Notes: generated by a model from the sequence alone, not told the origin. Positions 1-6,440 are shown, numbered from the stretch's first letter. The stretch: DNA of 7,666 nucleotides from Methanomicrobia archaeon (GCA_016928455.1 JAFGKP010000113.1:1-7666), one strand, 5' to 3'. Numbers and translations are program-made.

Positions 1-191
1 AGATAAATCTGTCTGAGCACTGAGGCACAGCGTACCCACCACCAGTCCGGATTATCGGGTGGGAGCTCCTTGTTCGCACCCCGTTTCACATTCACACTCC
101 ATTTTGGGGGCGTAATAGCCTTGTTCTTTTTCAGCTTCTCGCCCACCAGCTTCACCAGCTTGTCCGGTGACACGTCGTATACCGTCGTCAT
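1..191 (-). CDS. rps19e: Small-subunit ribosomal protein S19e (eS19), 5' part; runs off the left edge
   Basis: Reading the minus strand from the ATG at 191-189 gives 63 complete codons with no stop before the window edge. The product begins MTTVYDVSPDKLVKLVGEKL and continues with TPPKW (residues 27-31), then PPDNPDWWWVRCAS (residues 44-57) and LRQIY at the edge. The TVYDV start and the PPxNPDWWxVRCAS(V/I)LR block are hallmarks of eS19, a protein of the archaeal and eukaryotic small subunit, where it helps mature the 30S head. The family is about 150 residues long, so the C-terminal 60% or so lies outside the window. The start is fixed by the family N-terminus; the only upstream ATG nearby is out of frame. 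No Shine-Dalgarno is visible, and the best TATA candidate (221-229) would leave a leader under 10 bases, so the mRNA may be nearly leaderless. It is divergent from gatB. The identification is confident; the completeness of the rest of the gene is unseen. Confidence 0.93.
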   Translation of the reverse strand, partial: MTTVYDVSPDKLVKLVGEKLKKNKAITPPKWSVNVKRGANKELPPDNPDWWWVRCASVLRQIY

Positions 192-276
192 CTTCGTCTA
201 CCCATTTATATGCCACCAACACATAAAAGGTTCTGTAATATAAGGGTTCGCGAGCTCGAGCACGGAGAGCGGGTAA
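192..276. promoter_or_regulatory. Divergent promoter region between rps19e and gatB
   Basis: These 85 bases must carry the promoters of both flanking genes. Visible A/T-rich TATA-like elements are TTTATAT at 205-211, CATAAAAGG at 222-230 and AATATAAGG at 237-245. Using the usual archaeal spacing of about 25 bases from TATA to transcription start, 222-230 suits gatB (leader near 25 bases) and, read on the other strand as CCTTTTATG, also suits rps19e (very short leader). The element at 205-211 is too close to the rps19e start to work with normal spacing. GGAG at 264-267 is a plausible ribosome site for gatB. The assignments are inference. Confidence 0.5.
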
Positions 277-1710
277 ATGGAGGTCAAGATCGGTCTGGAA
301 TGCCATGCGCAACTGCTGACGAAGTCCAAATTATTCTGCTCCTGCTCCACGGACTATCAGGGCGCCGAGCCGAATACGCACGTCTGTGCGACCTGTCTGG
401 GCCTCCCGGGTGCCTTGCCCGTGGTGAATCGGCGTGCGGTACGCTACGGGATCAAAATTGCGCTCGCGCTGGGCTGCTGCGTGCAGCCGGAGATCATCTT
501 CTACCGCAAGAATTATTATTACCCTGATCTCCCGCGTGGGTTCCAGATTACGCAGTACGACTTCCCCATCGCCTTCGACGGGTTGGTGCGAATAGCAACC
601 GGTGAGGGTGATGGCGGCAAGGAGCGGGAGATTCGGATCAGGCGGGTGCACATGGAGGAGGATCCCGGGCGGCTGGTCTATCGGGGTACGATAGATACTG
701 CCACCTATGCGCTGGTCGATTATAACCGGTCAGGCATTCCGCTCGTCGAGATCGTTACGGAGCCGGACTTGAAGTCGCCGAAAGAAGCACGTGCGTACCT
801 GAACAAGCTCCGGAGCATTCTGGAGTATCTGGACGTCTTTGACGGCGATCTGGAAGGCTCGATGCGGGTCGATGCGAACATCTCGATCGAGGGCGGCGAA
901 CGTGCAGAGGTAAAAAATATCTCCTCATTTAAAGGCGTGGAGCGCGCGCTGCTCTTTGAGATCACGCGACAGAAGAATATGCTGCGCCGCGGGCTCACCG
1001 TGCGGCAGGAGACGCGGCACTATGATGAGGTGCGCGGCATCACACTCTCCATGCGGACAAAGGAGTTCGAGCATGATTACCGCTATTTCCCTGAGCCCGA
1101 CCTCGTCCCGATCCGTATCGCGCCCTATATCGATGACGTCCGAAAAGAGATCCCGGAATTACCGGACGAGAAGAAGCAGCGGTTCATGGCGCAGTACGGG
1201 ATAACACGGGAGCATGCGAATGCGCTCACCTATGACCTCCATATAGCAGACTATTTCGAAGCGGTTGCAGCTACGATCGAGCCGCGATTGAGTGCGACCT
1301 GGATAGCGGACGTCCTGAAAGGCGAGTTGAATTATCGGTCCCTTGCCATGCGGGAGGCCGTGACCAGGATCACACCCGAGCAGTTCGTGGTTATCCTGAC
1401 GGATTTGAAGCGGAACGTGATCACCGAGCGAGGCGCGACGGAAATCATCCGTGAGATGCTCGACCACGGCGGCTCACCGGGCGAGATAATCGAGCAGAAA
1501 GGCCTGGGCAGCGTCGGCGGCGACGAGCTTGCCACCGCGATCGAAGCGGCACTCAAAGAGAACGAAGCGGCCGTGCAGGATTACCATGCGGGCAAGCAAG
1601 CGGCCCTGAACTTCCTCGTCGGGCAGGTGATGAAGCAGACCCGCGGGCGGTCAGAGCCGAAAGAAGTGCGCACGCGGCTCGAAGCACGCTTGCTTGAATA
1701 CGCTAAATGA
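277..1710 (+). CDS. gatB: Aspartyl/glutamyl-tRNA(Asn/Gln) amidotransferase subunit B
   Basis: GatB is the subunit of the GatCAB amidotransferase that binds misacylated Glu-tRNA(Gln) and/or Asp-tRNA(Asn), activates the carboxylate with ATP and receives ammonia from GatA. Seen here: the N-terminal IGLECHAQL block (5-13); four zinc-ligand-like cysteines C21, C23, C37 and C40 around FCSC and CATC; LGLPGALPVVN (41-51); YYPDLPRGFQITQYD (81-95); HMEED (125-129); DYNRSGIPLVEIVTEPD (148-164); SMRVDANIS (195-203); YRYFPEPDL (268-276). The C-terminal helical/YqeY-like tail (about 300-477) ends with the VGQVMKQTRG block (448-457). At 477 residues it is full length. There is no AspRS-like insertion, so it is GatB, not GatE. 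A TAA directly precedes the ATG, so the start cannot lie further upstream. The usual GLEVHVQL motif reads GLECHAQL here, an odd but mild change. GatA and GatC are not in the window, so the gene stands alone, divergent from rps19e. Confidence 0.97.
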   Translation: MEVKIGLECHAQLLTKSKLFCSCSTDYQGAEPNTHVCATCLGLPGALPVVNRRAVRYGIKIALALGCCVQPEIIFYRKNYYYPDLPRGFQITQYDFPIAFDGLVRIATGEGDGGKEREIRIRRVHMEEDPGRLVYRGTIDTATYALVDYNRSGIPLVEIVTEPDLKSPKEARAYLNKLRSILEYLDVFDGDLEGSMRVDANISIEGGERAEVKNISSFKGVERALLFEITRQKNMLRRGLTVRQETRHYDEVRGITLSMRTKEFEHDYRYFPEPDLVPIRIAPYIDDVRKEIPELPDEKKQRFMAQYGITREHANALTYDLHIADYFEAVAATIEPRLSATWIADVLKGELNYRSLAMREAVTRITPEQFVVILTDLKRNVITERGATEIIREMLDHGGSPGEIIEQKGLGSVGGDELATAIEAALKENEAAVQDYHAGKQAALNFLVGQVMKQTRGRSEPKEVRTRLEARLLEYAK

Positions 1711-1734
1711 AGATAAAAAGGGCGTGATTTCGCA

Positions 1735-1756
1735 GAAGATTATCTCTTCCGTTTTT
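1735..1756 (+). terminator. Likely transcription terminator of gatB
   Basis: A perfect 5-bp inverted repeat, GAAGA (1735-1739) and TCTTC (1745-1749) with a 5-base loop, is followed two bases later by five T (1752-1756). It starts 25 bases after the gatB stop. Archaeal termination depends mainly on T-runs, so the T tract is the stronger part. The opposite strand has its own T-run (the complement of AAAAA at 1715-1719), which could stop transcripts of the minus-strand gene upstream of it. Confidence 0.5.
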
Positions 1757-1925
1757 ATCGCTTCCTCAGTCGTCGCCTCTGCCGCACCTTTTTCGCTATC
1801 GCTTCCGCGACCCCCTTCTTCAGGATGCTGACTCGAGGCTAAGGCGGCGAAGCAAGCGACCATGGCAGCAGCTATTACTTCATCAGCGTTCGCCTTCTGA
1901 AGAACGTATAGCTCCCTGCAACGCC
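1755..1925 (-). pseudogene. Possible frameshifted remnant of a small gene (doubtful)
   Basis: This gap downstream of the 105-residue gene holds two stretches of protein-like reading frame on the minus strand that do not join. One frame, from about 1910 to 1816, reads ELYVLQKANADEVIAAAMVA and then CFAALASSQHPEE. The other, from about 1815 down to a stop at 1757-1755, reads GVAEAIAKKVRQRRRLRKR. They would be continuous if one base were changed at the G5 run (C5 on the given strand at 1811-1815). No start codon with a ribosome site precedes the first piece. It could be a decayed or mis-sequenced small gene with a basic tail, or chance. The family is not recognised. The alternative, a 70-codon frame from the ATG at 1863 that runs on antisense into gatB, looks less likely. 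Confidence 0.2.
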
Positions 1926-2243
1926 TTATTTCTTGGCAGCCGCAACCTGTGCTTTTGCCGCACTCATGGTTGCCAGGGTCTGATCAACGGAAAGAACGGT
2001 GTGCGTCTTGAACCTAATGTAAGGCACATATTTTTCTGTTCCCAAGAGGACATCCTGTTCAGTGCCCTCCATAATAGCATAGCCTGCGTGCTCGCCGGGA
2101 AACGATCCCCAGTCTTTCAGTCTGCCGCTTTCTAAGTCGTCCTTAACCATACTCAGTAATTTATTCCACCCAGCAAGACGCTCGTTTGGATCTGCAGGCA
2201 TTCTATCCCTATCCGACTTCCAATACAAATGGTACTTTGTCAT
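1926..2243 (-). CDS. Uncharacterised small protein (105 residues), possibly ferredoxin-like alpha/beta fold
   Basis: I cannot name this protein. It starts MTKYHLYWKSDRDR and has a regular soluble pattern: an N-terminal strand (2-8, KYHLYWK), a helix with PADPNERLAGWNKLLSMVKD (16-35), DWGSFPGEHAGYAIMEG (44-60), an EKYVPYIRFKTH segment (70-81) and a final helix with an Ala/Lys tail (AAKAQVAAAKK). The strand-helix-strand order with a GYAI core strand resembles small dimeric alpha/beta-barrel (ferredoxin-like) proteins, and similar stand-alone proteins opening with an 'KYxxYW' strand occur in anaerobic archaea and bacteria; this is resemblance, not a family assignment. There is no signal peptide, membrane segment or cysteine. 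That it is a real gene is well supported: GGTGAT at 2252-2247 matches the archaeal anti-Shine-Dalgarno three bases before the ATG, and a TATA box sits at the right distance. It is on the same strand as cofG but separated by 139 bases with its own promoter. Confidence 0.85.
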   Translation of the reverse strand: MTKYHLYWKSDRDRMPADPNERLAGWNKLLSMVKDDLESGRLKDWGSFPGEHAGYAIMEGTEQDVLLGTEKYVPYIRFKTHTVLSVDQTLATMSAAKAQVAAAKK

Positions 2244-2287
2244 TTTATCACCCCCCGGTTAGCTTTTCGTCTGCACGCTATTTAAGG
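2244..2287 (-). promoter_or_regulatory. Promoter and ribosome site of the 105-residue gene
   Basis: On the minus strand a TTAAATA TATA-like box (2285-2279) lies about 39 bases before the ATG, which predicts a transcription start near 2257 and a leader of about 14 bases. The leader carries GGGGGGTGAT (2256-2247); its GGTGAT pairs with the 3' end of archaeal 16S rRNA. This is the cleanest promoter plus ribosome site on the minus strand here. A small inverted repeat, CCGGT-TTCC-ACCGG (2297-2310), lies just upstream of the TATA box and could be an operator, but that is speculative. Confidence 0.6.
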
Positions 2288-2345
2288 CTGCCGGTTCCGG
2301 TTTCCACCGGGGTGGAGGAGTGCGGCTCAATGGAGACGAACGAAC

Positions 2346-2378
2346 GGAAAAACGGATAGCTCGCTGTCCGCTACAGCG
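2346..2378 (-). terminator. Likely terminator of cofG
   Basis: Reading in the cofG direction, a perfect 6-bp stem CGCTGT/ACAGCG with a 5-base loop (2378-2362) begins five bases after the stop codon. It is followed ten bases later by a run of five T (2352-2348). Hairpin plus T-run placed right after a stop supports a terminator separating cofG from the small gene downstream. Confidence 0.5.
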
Positions 2379-2382
2379 GGTT

Positions 2383-3393
2383 TTAGTGACCCTTACGTCT
2401 CAACCCCATTTCATCTGCATACCGCTCGATTAACGGTTTTATGCGGTCGCTGTACCACCCCTCCTGGATGTACCGCGGATAGATCGGCAGCCGCTCGTGG
2501 AGCTCGTAGGGCGCTATCTTTCGCCTGAGGTCTTCCTCCGCCGGCCACGGCGCTTCCGGATTGATATAGTCGATCGTCCGCTCTGAGATCCCGCCGAGGT
2601 CCGAGGCGCCGAGCTCGATGAGCTCCTTCGGCGAGATTAAATTCGGCGGTACCTGGATCGCAATCTCAGCCGGTAAGATCGTCCGTGCCGCACGAACCGT
2701 GTGCTTCATCATCGCGAACGGCGGTGAGCTCGCGTGCTCCATTACCGTGGCGGGTTTCGGTAAGAACGGCTGAATGATCACTTCCTGGATGTGCCCGAAT
2801 TTCTCGTGTAGTGCTGCCAGTCTTTCTAAGGAGCGGATGCGGTCTTCCTGCGTCTCCCCTATGCCGATTAAAATACCGGTGGTGAACGGGATCTTCAGTC
2901 TGCCAGCCTCCGCAATCATCTGCAACCGCACTACGGGATCTTTACCGGGCGATTTTTCGTGCGCATCGAGCACCGCGGTAGTCTCGAGCATCAAGCCCAT
3001 GGACGCGTTCACGTCCTTTAATGCGCTGAGCTCCTTACGGCTCAGCACGCCCAGATTGCAATGGGGCAGCAGTCCGTGCTGGATCGCGAGCTGGCAGAGG
3101 TGTTTCGTATATGTACTGAGCGAGCTGAATCCCTCTTCAGCCAACCGGGCGGTGAAAAGCGAGCTCAGCGCAGCAGCGCGTTCGGGCCGCTCACCGGATG
3201 TAAAGAGCGCTTCAGTGGCCGCGCCTCTCTGGCGGAACAGGTTCAGAACCGCCTCCGTACCTACGACGTACGCGTCCTCATAGCTGCGCGCGCGGTAGAC
3301 GCAATAGCCGCACGCGTTCCGGCAGATGTTCGTCACGGGTATGAAGATGTTTCTGGAAAAGGTCACGTACCTGTGGCTCGTCTCAGTCGGCAT
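2383..3393 (-). CDS. cofG: 7,8-didemethyl-8-hydroxy-5-deazariboflavin (Fo) synthase subunit CofG
   Basis: CofG is a radical SAM enzyme. It acts with CofH, which joins tyrosine to the pyrimidine 5-amino-6-ribitylamino-uracil; CofG then closes the deazaflavin ring to give Fo, the chromophore of coenzyme F420. The CX3CX2C iron-sulfur motif is CRNACGYC, with C24, C28 and C31 counted from the ATG at 3393, and sits in the typical context VTFSRNIFIPVTNICRN. Further family blocks are FTSGERPE, LPHCNLGVLS, MGLMLETTA, KIPFTTGILIGIGET (a SAM-binding region), EVIIQPFLPKP, IQVPPNLI and the DLGGIS block near the C-terminus. The frame is also open to a TTG at 3432, which would add 13 residues (SLFGAGYLYFNR) and give 349; I prefer the ATG because related CofGs start just before the VTxSRN block and the TTG has no ribosome site. 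That choice is inference. cofH is not adjacent. The gene is divergent from prs. Confidence 0.94.
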   Translation of the reverse strand: MPTETSHRYVTFSRNIFIPVTNICRNACGYCVYRARSYEDAYVVGTEAVLNLFRQRGAATEALFTSGERPERAAALSSLFTARLAEEGFSSLSTYTKHLCQLAIQHGLLPHCNLGVLSRKELSALKDVNASMGLMLETTAVLDAHEKSPGKDPVVRLQMIAEAGRLKIPFTTGILIGIGETQEDRIRSLERLAALHEKFGHIQEVIIQPFLPKPATVMEHASSPPFAMMKHTVRAARTILPAEIAIQVPPNLISPKELIELGASDLGGISERTIDYINPEAPWPAEEDLRRKIAPYELHERLPIYPRYIQEGWYSDRIKPLIERYADEMGLRRKGH

Positions 3394-3467
3394 CCGGTTA
3401 AAGTATAAATAGCCCGCGCCAAATAAACTCAAGTAGAGTGGAGTAGCGTTCGGAGGCTGTAAGAAAC
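3394..3467. promoter_or_regulatory. Divergent promoter region between cofG and prs
   Basis: TATAAATA at 3404-3411, preceded by AAAG, is a good TATA box for prs: it predicts a start near 3432 and a leader of about 35 bases. The leader holds GGAGG (3452-3456), 11 bases before the prs ATG. For cofG, the minus strand reads GTTTATTTGG at about 3429-3420, which would give a start close to the ATG at 3393 and an almost leaderless mRNA. The TATTTATA on the minus strand at 3411-3404 is too close to that ATG for the normal spacing. If cofG instead used the TTG at 3432, the prs TATA box would lie inside cofG. Confidence 0.55.
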
Positions 3468-4328
3468 ATGAAGATCATACCCGGAGTAACGACTCAGGTT
3501 CTGGCGGACCGTATTGCCAGTGAACTGGGCACCCGCGCCTCATTATGTGAATTCAAGCGGTTCCCTGATGGTGAGTTGTACACCCGTGTGGTGGACGAGA
3601 TAAAGGGCGAGGAAGTAACCATTGTGCAAAGCCTCATGGCTGATACTGGCCTGATCTCGCTGCTGCAGTTGATCGATGCGGTCGAGGAGGCGCATAAGAC
3701 GACCGTGGTCATACCCTATCTGGGCTACGCACGCCAGGATAAGCGGTTCAAACCAGGCGAGGCAATCAGCTCCCGGGCGATCGCACGCGGCATCAGTTTC
3801 GCGGGCATTGTGGACAGGATTTACGTGGTGAATGTCCATAATCCCGCGGTATTACGGTACTTCGATGTCGATGCGAAAGATCTGAATGCCGCACCGTTGA
3901 TCGGCGATTACATCGCGCAGCGGGCGATACAGGATCCCGTGATCATCGGCCCTGACGAGGGTGCGCGCGAACTGGCGAAGGCGGTGGCGGAACCGCATGG
4001 CTTCAATTTCGACGTGCTGGAGAAGAAGCGGATCAGCGGCGATCAGGTCCAGATCAAGCCAAAGGAGGTGAGCGTCGCGGGCAGGAATGTGATCATCGTA
4101 GACGATATCATCTCCACCGGCGGCACGATCGCCGAGGCAGCCGCGCTCCTGAAGGCACATGACGCCAACGATATCTATGTCACCTGCATCCACGGCCTCT
4201 TCGCGCAGAACGCCACGCTCCGCATACTCAACGCCGGTGTCACGGAGATCATCGCCACTGATACCATCCAGTCGATCTTCAGTGAGATCAGCGTCGCGAA
4301 GATGATTGCCGATGAATTGAGCACGTAA
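3468..4328 (+). CDS. prs: Ribose-phosphate pyrophosphokinase (PRPP synthetase), archaeal type
   Basis: The enzyme makes 5-phosphoribosyl 1-pyrophosphate from ribose 5-phosphate and ATP in the cytoplasm; PRPP feeds purine, pyrimidine, His and Trp synthesis and archaeal cofactor routes. Seen here: the FKRFPDGELYTR block (29-40), VIPYLGYARQDKRFKPGE (81-98), the metal/ATP-binding region VVNVHNP (120-126, His124), IIGPDEGARE (159-168), the catalytic flexible loop with EKKRISGD (185-192, Lys187/Arg188), and the PRPP-binding loop VDDIISTGGT (211-220). The N- and C-terminal halves are both type I phosphoribosyltransferase-like folds. At 286 residues it is in the short archaeal class, shorter than the bacterial enzymes of about 315. 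The start is supported by GGAGG at 3452-3456. It ends 146 bases from the convergent secY stop. Confidence 0.97.
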   Translation: MKIIPGVTTQVLADRIASELGTRASLCEFKRFPDGELYTRVVDEIKGEEVTIVQSLMADTGLISLLQLIDAVEEAHKTTVVIPYLGYARQDKRFKPGEAISSRAIARGISFAGIVDRIYVVNVHNPAVLRYFDVDAKDLNAAPLIGDYIAQRAIQDPVIIGPDEGARELAKAVAEPHGFNFDVLEKKRISGDQVQIKPKEVSVAGRNVIIVDDIISTGGTIAEAAALLKAHDANDIYVTCIHGLFAQNATLRILNAGVTEIIATDTIQSIFSEISVAKMIADELST

Positions 4329-4391
4329 CGCCGTTCCGTTCTGCCTGGACGCTGGATAACGCGCGAACGAGCGCATGGCTGCGGACGCATG

Positions 4392-4401
4392 AAAAAGCGC
4401 T
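4392..4401 (-). terminator. T-run that may end the rpl15-secY transcript
   Basis: About 75 bases past the secY stop, the minus strand reads AGCGCTTTTT (4401-4392): a 6-base palindrome followed by five T. T-runs are the main archaeal termination signal, so this is a reasonable candidate. The rest of the 146-base gap to prs (4329-4474) shows no gene and no clear terminator for prs. Confidence 0.35.
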
Positions 4402-4474
4402 CACCCGAAGTACAGCACTGCACCAAACTGATATTCAAGCCCGCTCCACTGTTCGACTCGACGCGGAGTAATGC

Positions 4475-5938
4475 CTATTCACTTCCGAAGAAGCGCCGCA
4501 TCATGGGATACATCTCCATCATCTGCTCCGAGGCGATATCCTCGTAGAGCCGATAGGCAATGCTCACCGCCAGGAGCAGTCCGGTTCCTGATGCCTGCCC
4601 CAGCGTGCCGAACATGTTCGCGACCACCGCTAATACGCCGAGCAGTGCACCGCCCATGAGTGCGATCCTGGGGATGTAGCCCTCCATCAGCCGCTCGATC
4701 GTGGCGGGATTACGGCGATGCCCCGGGATCTGCAGTCCCGAGCGGTAGATCTGCCCTGCAACGTCCTTCGGGCCCATACCCGTCGTCGTTATCCAGAACA
4801 ATGCGAAGATCATACCGCCGACGATCATGAACGATAGGTCAACACCGAGGCGCAGCGCAATTTGCCAGCCGGCAACGTTCGGATACGACATGTGCACGAG
4901 CGTCGGGAACCAATCATAGGGGCTGTAAATGGGATCGAGGTAATACATCAAGCCGGAGACCGCGCTATTGCCCTCGTACGTGCCGAAGATAGTGATACCG
5001 CGCGACCAAAAGAGCCGCCCAAACCCCTGGATACTCGCCTGTAATGCGCGCACCAGAATCATGGGCAGCACGCTCGCATAGAGCAGCTTGATCGGGAACC
5101 TGCCGCGTGCGCCGCGTGCCATGGAGTGCGCCAGCGGAATCTCCAACCGTGTGCTCTCAAGGTACACGACAAGGAAGAAGATCCCGATCGTGGAAATGAG
5201 CGCGATCACGTAATGCTGGAAGAGGAACGTGATACCACCTTCAAGAATCTCGTAGAGCGATAACTGCCGCCCGATCTGGATCCAGCGCGGAATGACACCG
5301 ACCGCCCAGCCGGTCTCGTCCGGCACCCAGTTAATGAGCCCTGTAATGATCTGCTGTGAGACGCCAGCGATAATGAAGAGCGAGACGCCGGAGCCGATAC
5401 CCCATTTCGAGACCACCTCGTCCATGAAGTAGATGAGCATCCCGCCAATGAAGATCTGGATGAAGAGCAAGAATCGTATGACCTCTAACGATACACCAAG
5501 GAGATCCGCTATTTCCTGGCTGGGTACGTAAAAACCAATCACGTAGGTCAGACTGATGAGCGCGGCGAACGCCAGAACGAGCATCTTCTGCAGGTTCTGG
5601 AAAAATGCCTGGTCACGCGCGTCGCTCAGGTTTAGGTTGATGATGCCCGCACCGACGAGCAGTTGTAGAACGATCGAGGCATCAACAATAGGCATGATAC
5701 CAAGCGCGGTCAGGGAGAAGCGTTCGCCGGCGAAGATCGCACGCCACCTCCCGAAGAGGTCCAGCGATTCCGCTCCTAACCCGAAGAGCGGGACATTGCC
5801 CAGTGCAAAGAAGAGAATGAGTATCCCCAGGGTCCAGCCCAACTTGGACTTGAAATGGATATGATAAGCCGGGCGGTCAACCATCGGGAACTTGCTCAAA
5901 ACCGCCGCTAATGCATCTTTAAAGTTCAGCTCAGCCAT
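4475..5938 (-). CDS. secY: Preprotein translocase subunit SecY (Sec61 alpha)
   Basis: SecY forms the protein-conducting channel of the SecYEG/Sec61 complex in the cell membrane. The 487-residue product has about ten hydrophobic segments, near residues 33-50, 78-100, 117-137, 150-172, 183-203, 236-258, 284-300, 363-384, 422-443 and 449-463, and a plug-like stretch after the first. Diagnostic blocks are the N-terminal FPMVDRP (17-23), LTALGIMPIVDASIVLQLL (76-94), KWGIGSGVSLFI (178-189), RFPIKLLYASVLPMIL (280-295), the cytosolic loop SGLQIPGHRRNP (400-411) that contacts the ribosome, and SGTGLLLAVSIAYRLYED (450-467). The N-terminal helix and the loop forms are of archaeal type. It lies 31 bases after rpl15 on the same strand and is surely co-transcribed with it; AAGGGG at 5955-5950 is a possible ribosome site. 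In most archaea an adenylate kinase gene and others follow secY; here the unit ends and faces prs. Confidence 0.98.
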   Translation of the reverse strand: MAELNFKDALAAVLSKFPMVDRPAYHIHFKSKLGWTLGILILFFALGNVPLFGLGAESLDLFGRWRAIFAGERFSLTALGIMPIVDASIVLQLLVGAGIINLNLSDARDQAFFQNLQKMLVLAFAALISLTYVIGFYVPSQEIADLLGVSLEVIRFLLFIQIFIGGMLIYFMDEVVSKWGIGSGVSLFIIAGVSQQIITGLINWVPDETGWAVGVIPRWIQIGRQLSLYEILEGGITFLFQHYVIALISTIGIFFLVVYLESTRLEIPLAHSMARGARGRFPIKLLYASVLPMILVRALQASIQGFGRLFWSRGITIFGTYEGNSAVSGLMYYLDPIYSPYDWFPTLVHMSYPNVAGWQIALRLGVDLSFMIVGGMIFALFWITTTGMGPKDVAGQIYRSGLQIPGHRRNPATIERLMEGYIPRIALMGGALLGVLAVVANMFGTLGQASGTGLLLAVSIAYRLYEDIASEQMMEMYPMMRRFFGSE

Positions 5939-5969
5939 CTGTCTACGCGCCCCTTATGTACTTACTCAC

Positions 5970-6440
5970 TTATTCCCCGCTCTCTGACTCCACCGGAGCT
6001 TCCACGTGGGCTTCTGCCCCGAGCTCTACACTGCCACCGACCTGTTCGATCTTCTCGCGCGCGGCCTTTGAGATGCTGTTCGCCTTGAGCTGCAGCTTCT
6101 TCGTTACCTGGCCTGCACCCAGGATCTTCTCGATACCGAGCGCCCCGGCATCGAGATAGAACCCATCAGCCGTCGCTTCTGCTTTCCCGTCCTTTACCAG
6201 TCCCTCGAGGAGCTCCTCCAGTTCCCCGACATTCACCGTCTTTACCTCGCGGCGATCATAGCGAAAGGGTACCGAGGCGTTATGCCCTTTGATAATGCCG
6301 TGCTTGAGCGACCAGACCACATGGTGCCCGAACGCGCCCGCGTGGCCGGACCCGCCCTTACTGCCCTTGCCGCGCCGTTTCTTGTGCGAGCCACCGCCAC
6401 AGGTTCGTGTTCCTCTTATCCGCTTTATTCGTTTCTTCAT
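5970..6440 (-). CDS. rpl15: Large-subunit ribosomal protein uL15 (L15p/L27Ae)
   Basis: uL15 is a 50S protein. The basic N-terminus carries the Gly-rich signature TCGGGSHKKRRGKGSKGGSG (13-32) followed by GHAGAFGHH, which threads into rRNA. The C-terminal globular part holds KILGAGQVTKKLQLKA (105-120) and SISKAAREKIEQVGGSVEL (122-140), the L15 signature. The 156-residue length fits the archaeal protein, with an acidic tail of about 16 residues (ending APVESESGE) beyond the core. The minus-strand ATG at 6440-6438 is preceded by AAAGGTGAG (GGTGA at 6457-6453) at 12 bases, and by a strong TATA box. L15 followed by SecY is the conserved end of the archaeal spc operon, but here L15 is the first gene of its unit: L30 and the other upstream ribosomal genes are absent and the TBP gene lies divergently upstream. 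Confidence 0.97.
   Translation of the reverse strand: MKKRIKRIRGTRTCGGGSHKKRRGKGSKGGSGHAGAFGHHVVWSLKHGIIKGHNASVPFRYDRREVKTVNVGELEELLEGLVKDGKAEATADGFYLDAGALGIEKILGAGQVTKKLQLKANSISKAAREKIEQVGGSVELGAEAHVEAPVESESGE

Noticed and set aside
52..312. 86-codon open frame on the minus strand
   Set aside because: It overlaps the rps19e reading frame and the start of gatB in another frame; the S19e frame has clear family motifs and this one has none.
277..1710. Subunit GatE of the archaeal Glu-tRNA(Gln)-specific amidotransferase
   Set aside because: GatE is longer because of an AspRS-like insertion; this protein is 477 residues with no such insertion and fits GatB.
1651..1863. 70-codon minus-strand frame starting at an ATG at 1863
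   Set aside because: Its last third runs antisense through the conserved end of gatB, and it has no ribosome site; only part of the region is kept as a doubtful remnant.
2774..3283. 169-codon plus-strand frame inside cofG
   Set aside because: It is entirely antisense to the well-conserved radical SAM gene, has Ser/Arg-rich low-quality composition and no promoter or ribosome site.
3852..4376. 174-codon minus-strand frame opposite prs
   Set aside because: It mirrors the codons of the PRPP-synthetase C-terminal half; Arg/Asp/His-rich composition is typical of antisense frames in GC-rich genes.
4329..4474. tRNA or small RNA gene in the prs-secY gap
   Set aside because: No cloverleaf, no T-arm GTTCGAATC-like motif in a folding context and no promoter; GTTCGACTC at 4451-4459 is not flanked by pairing arms.
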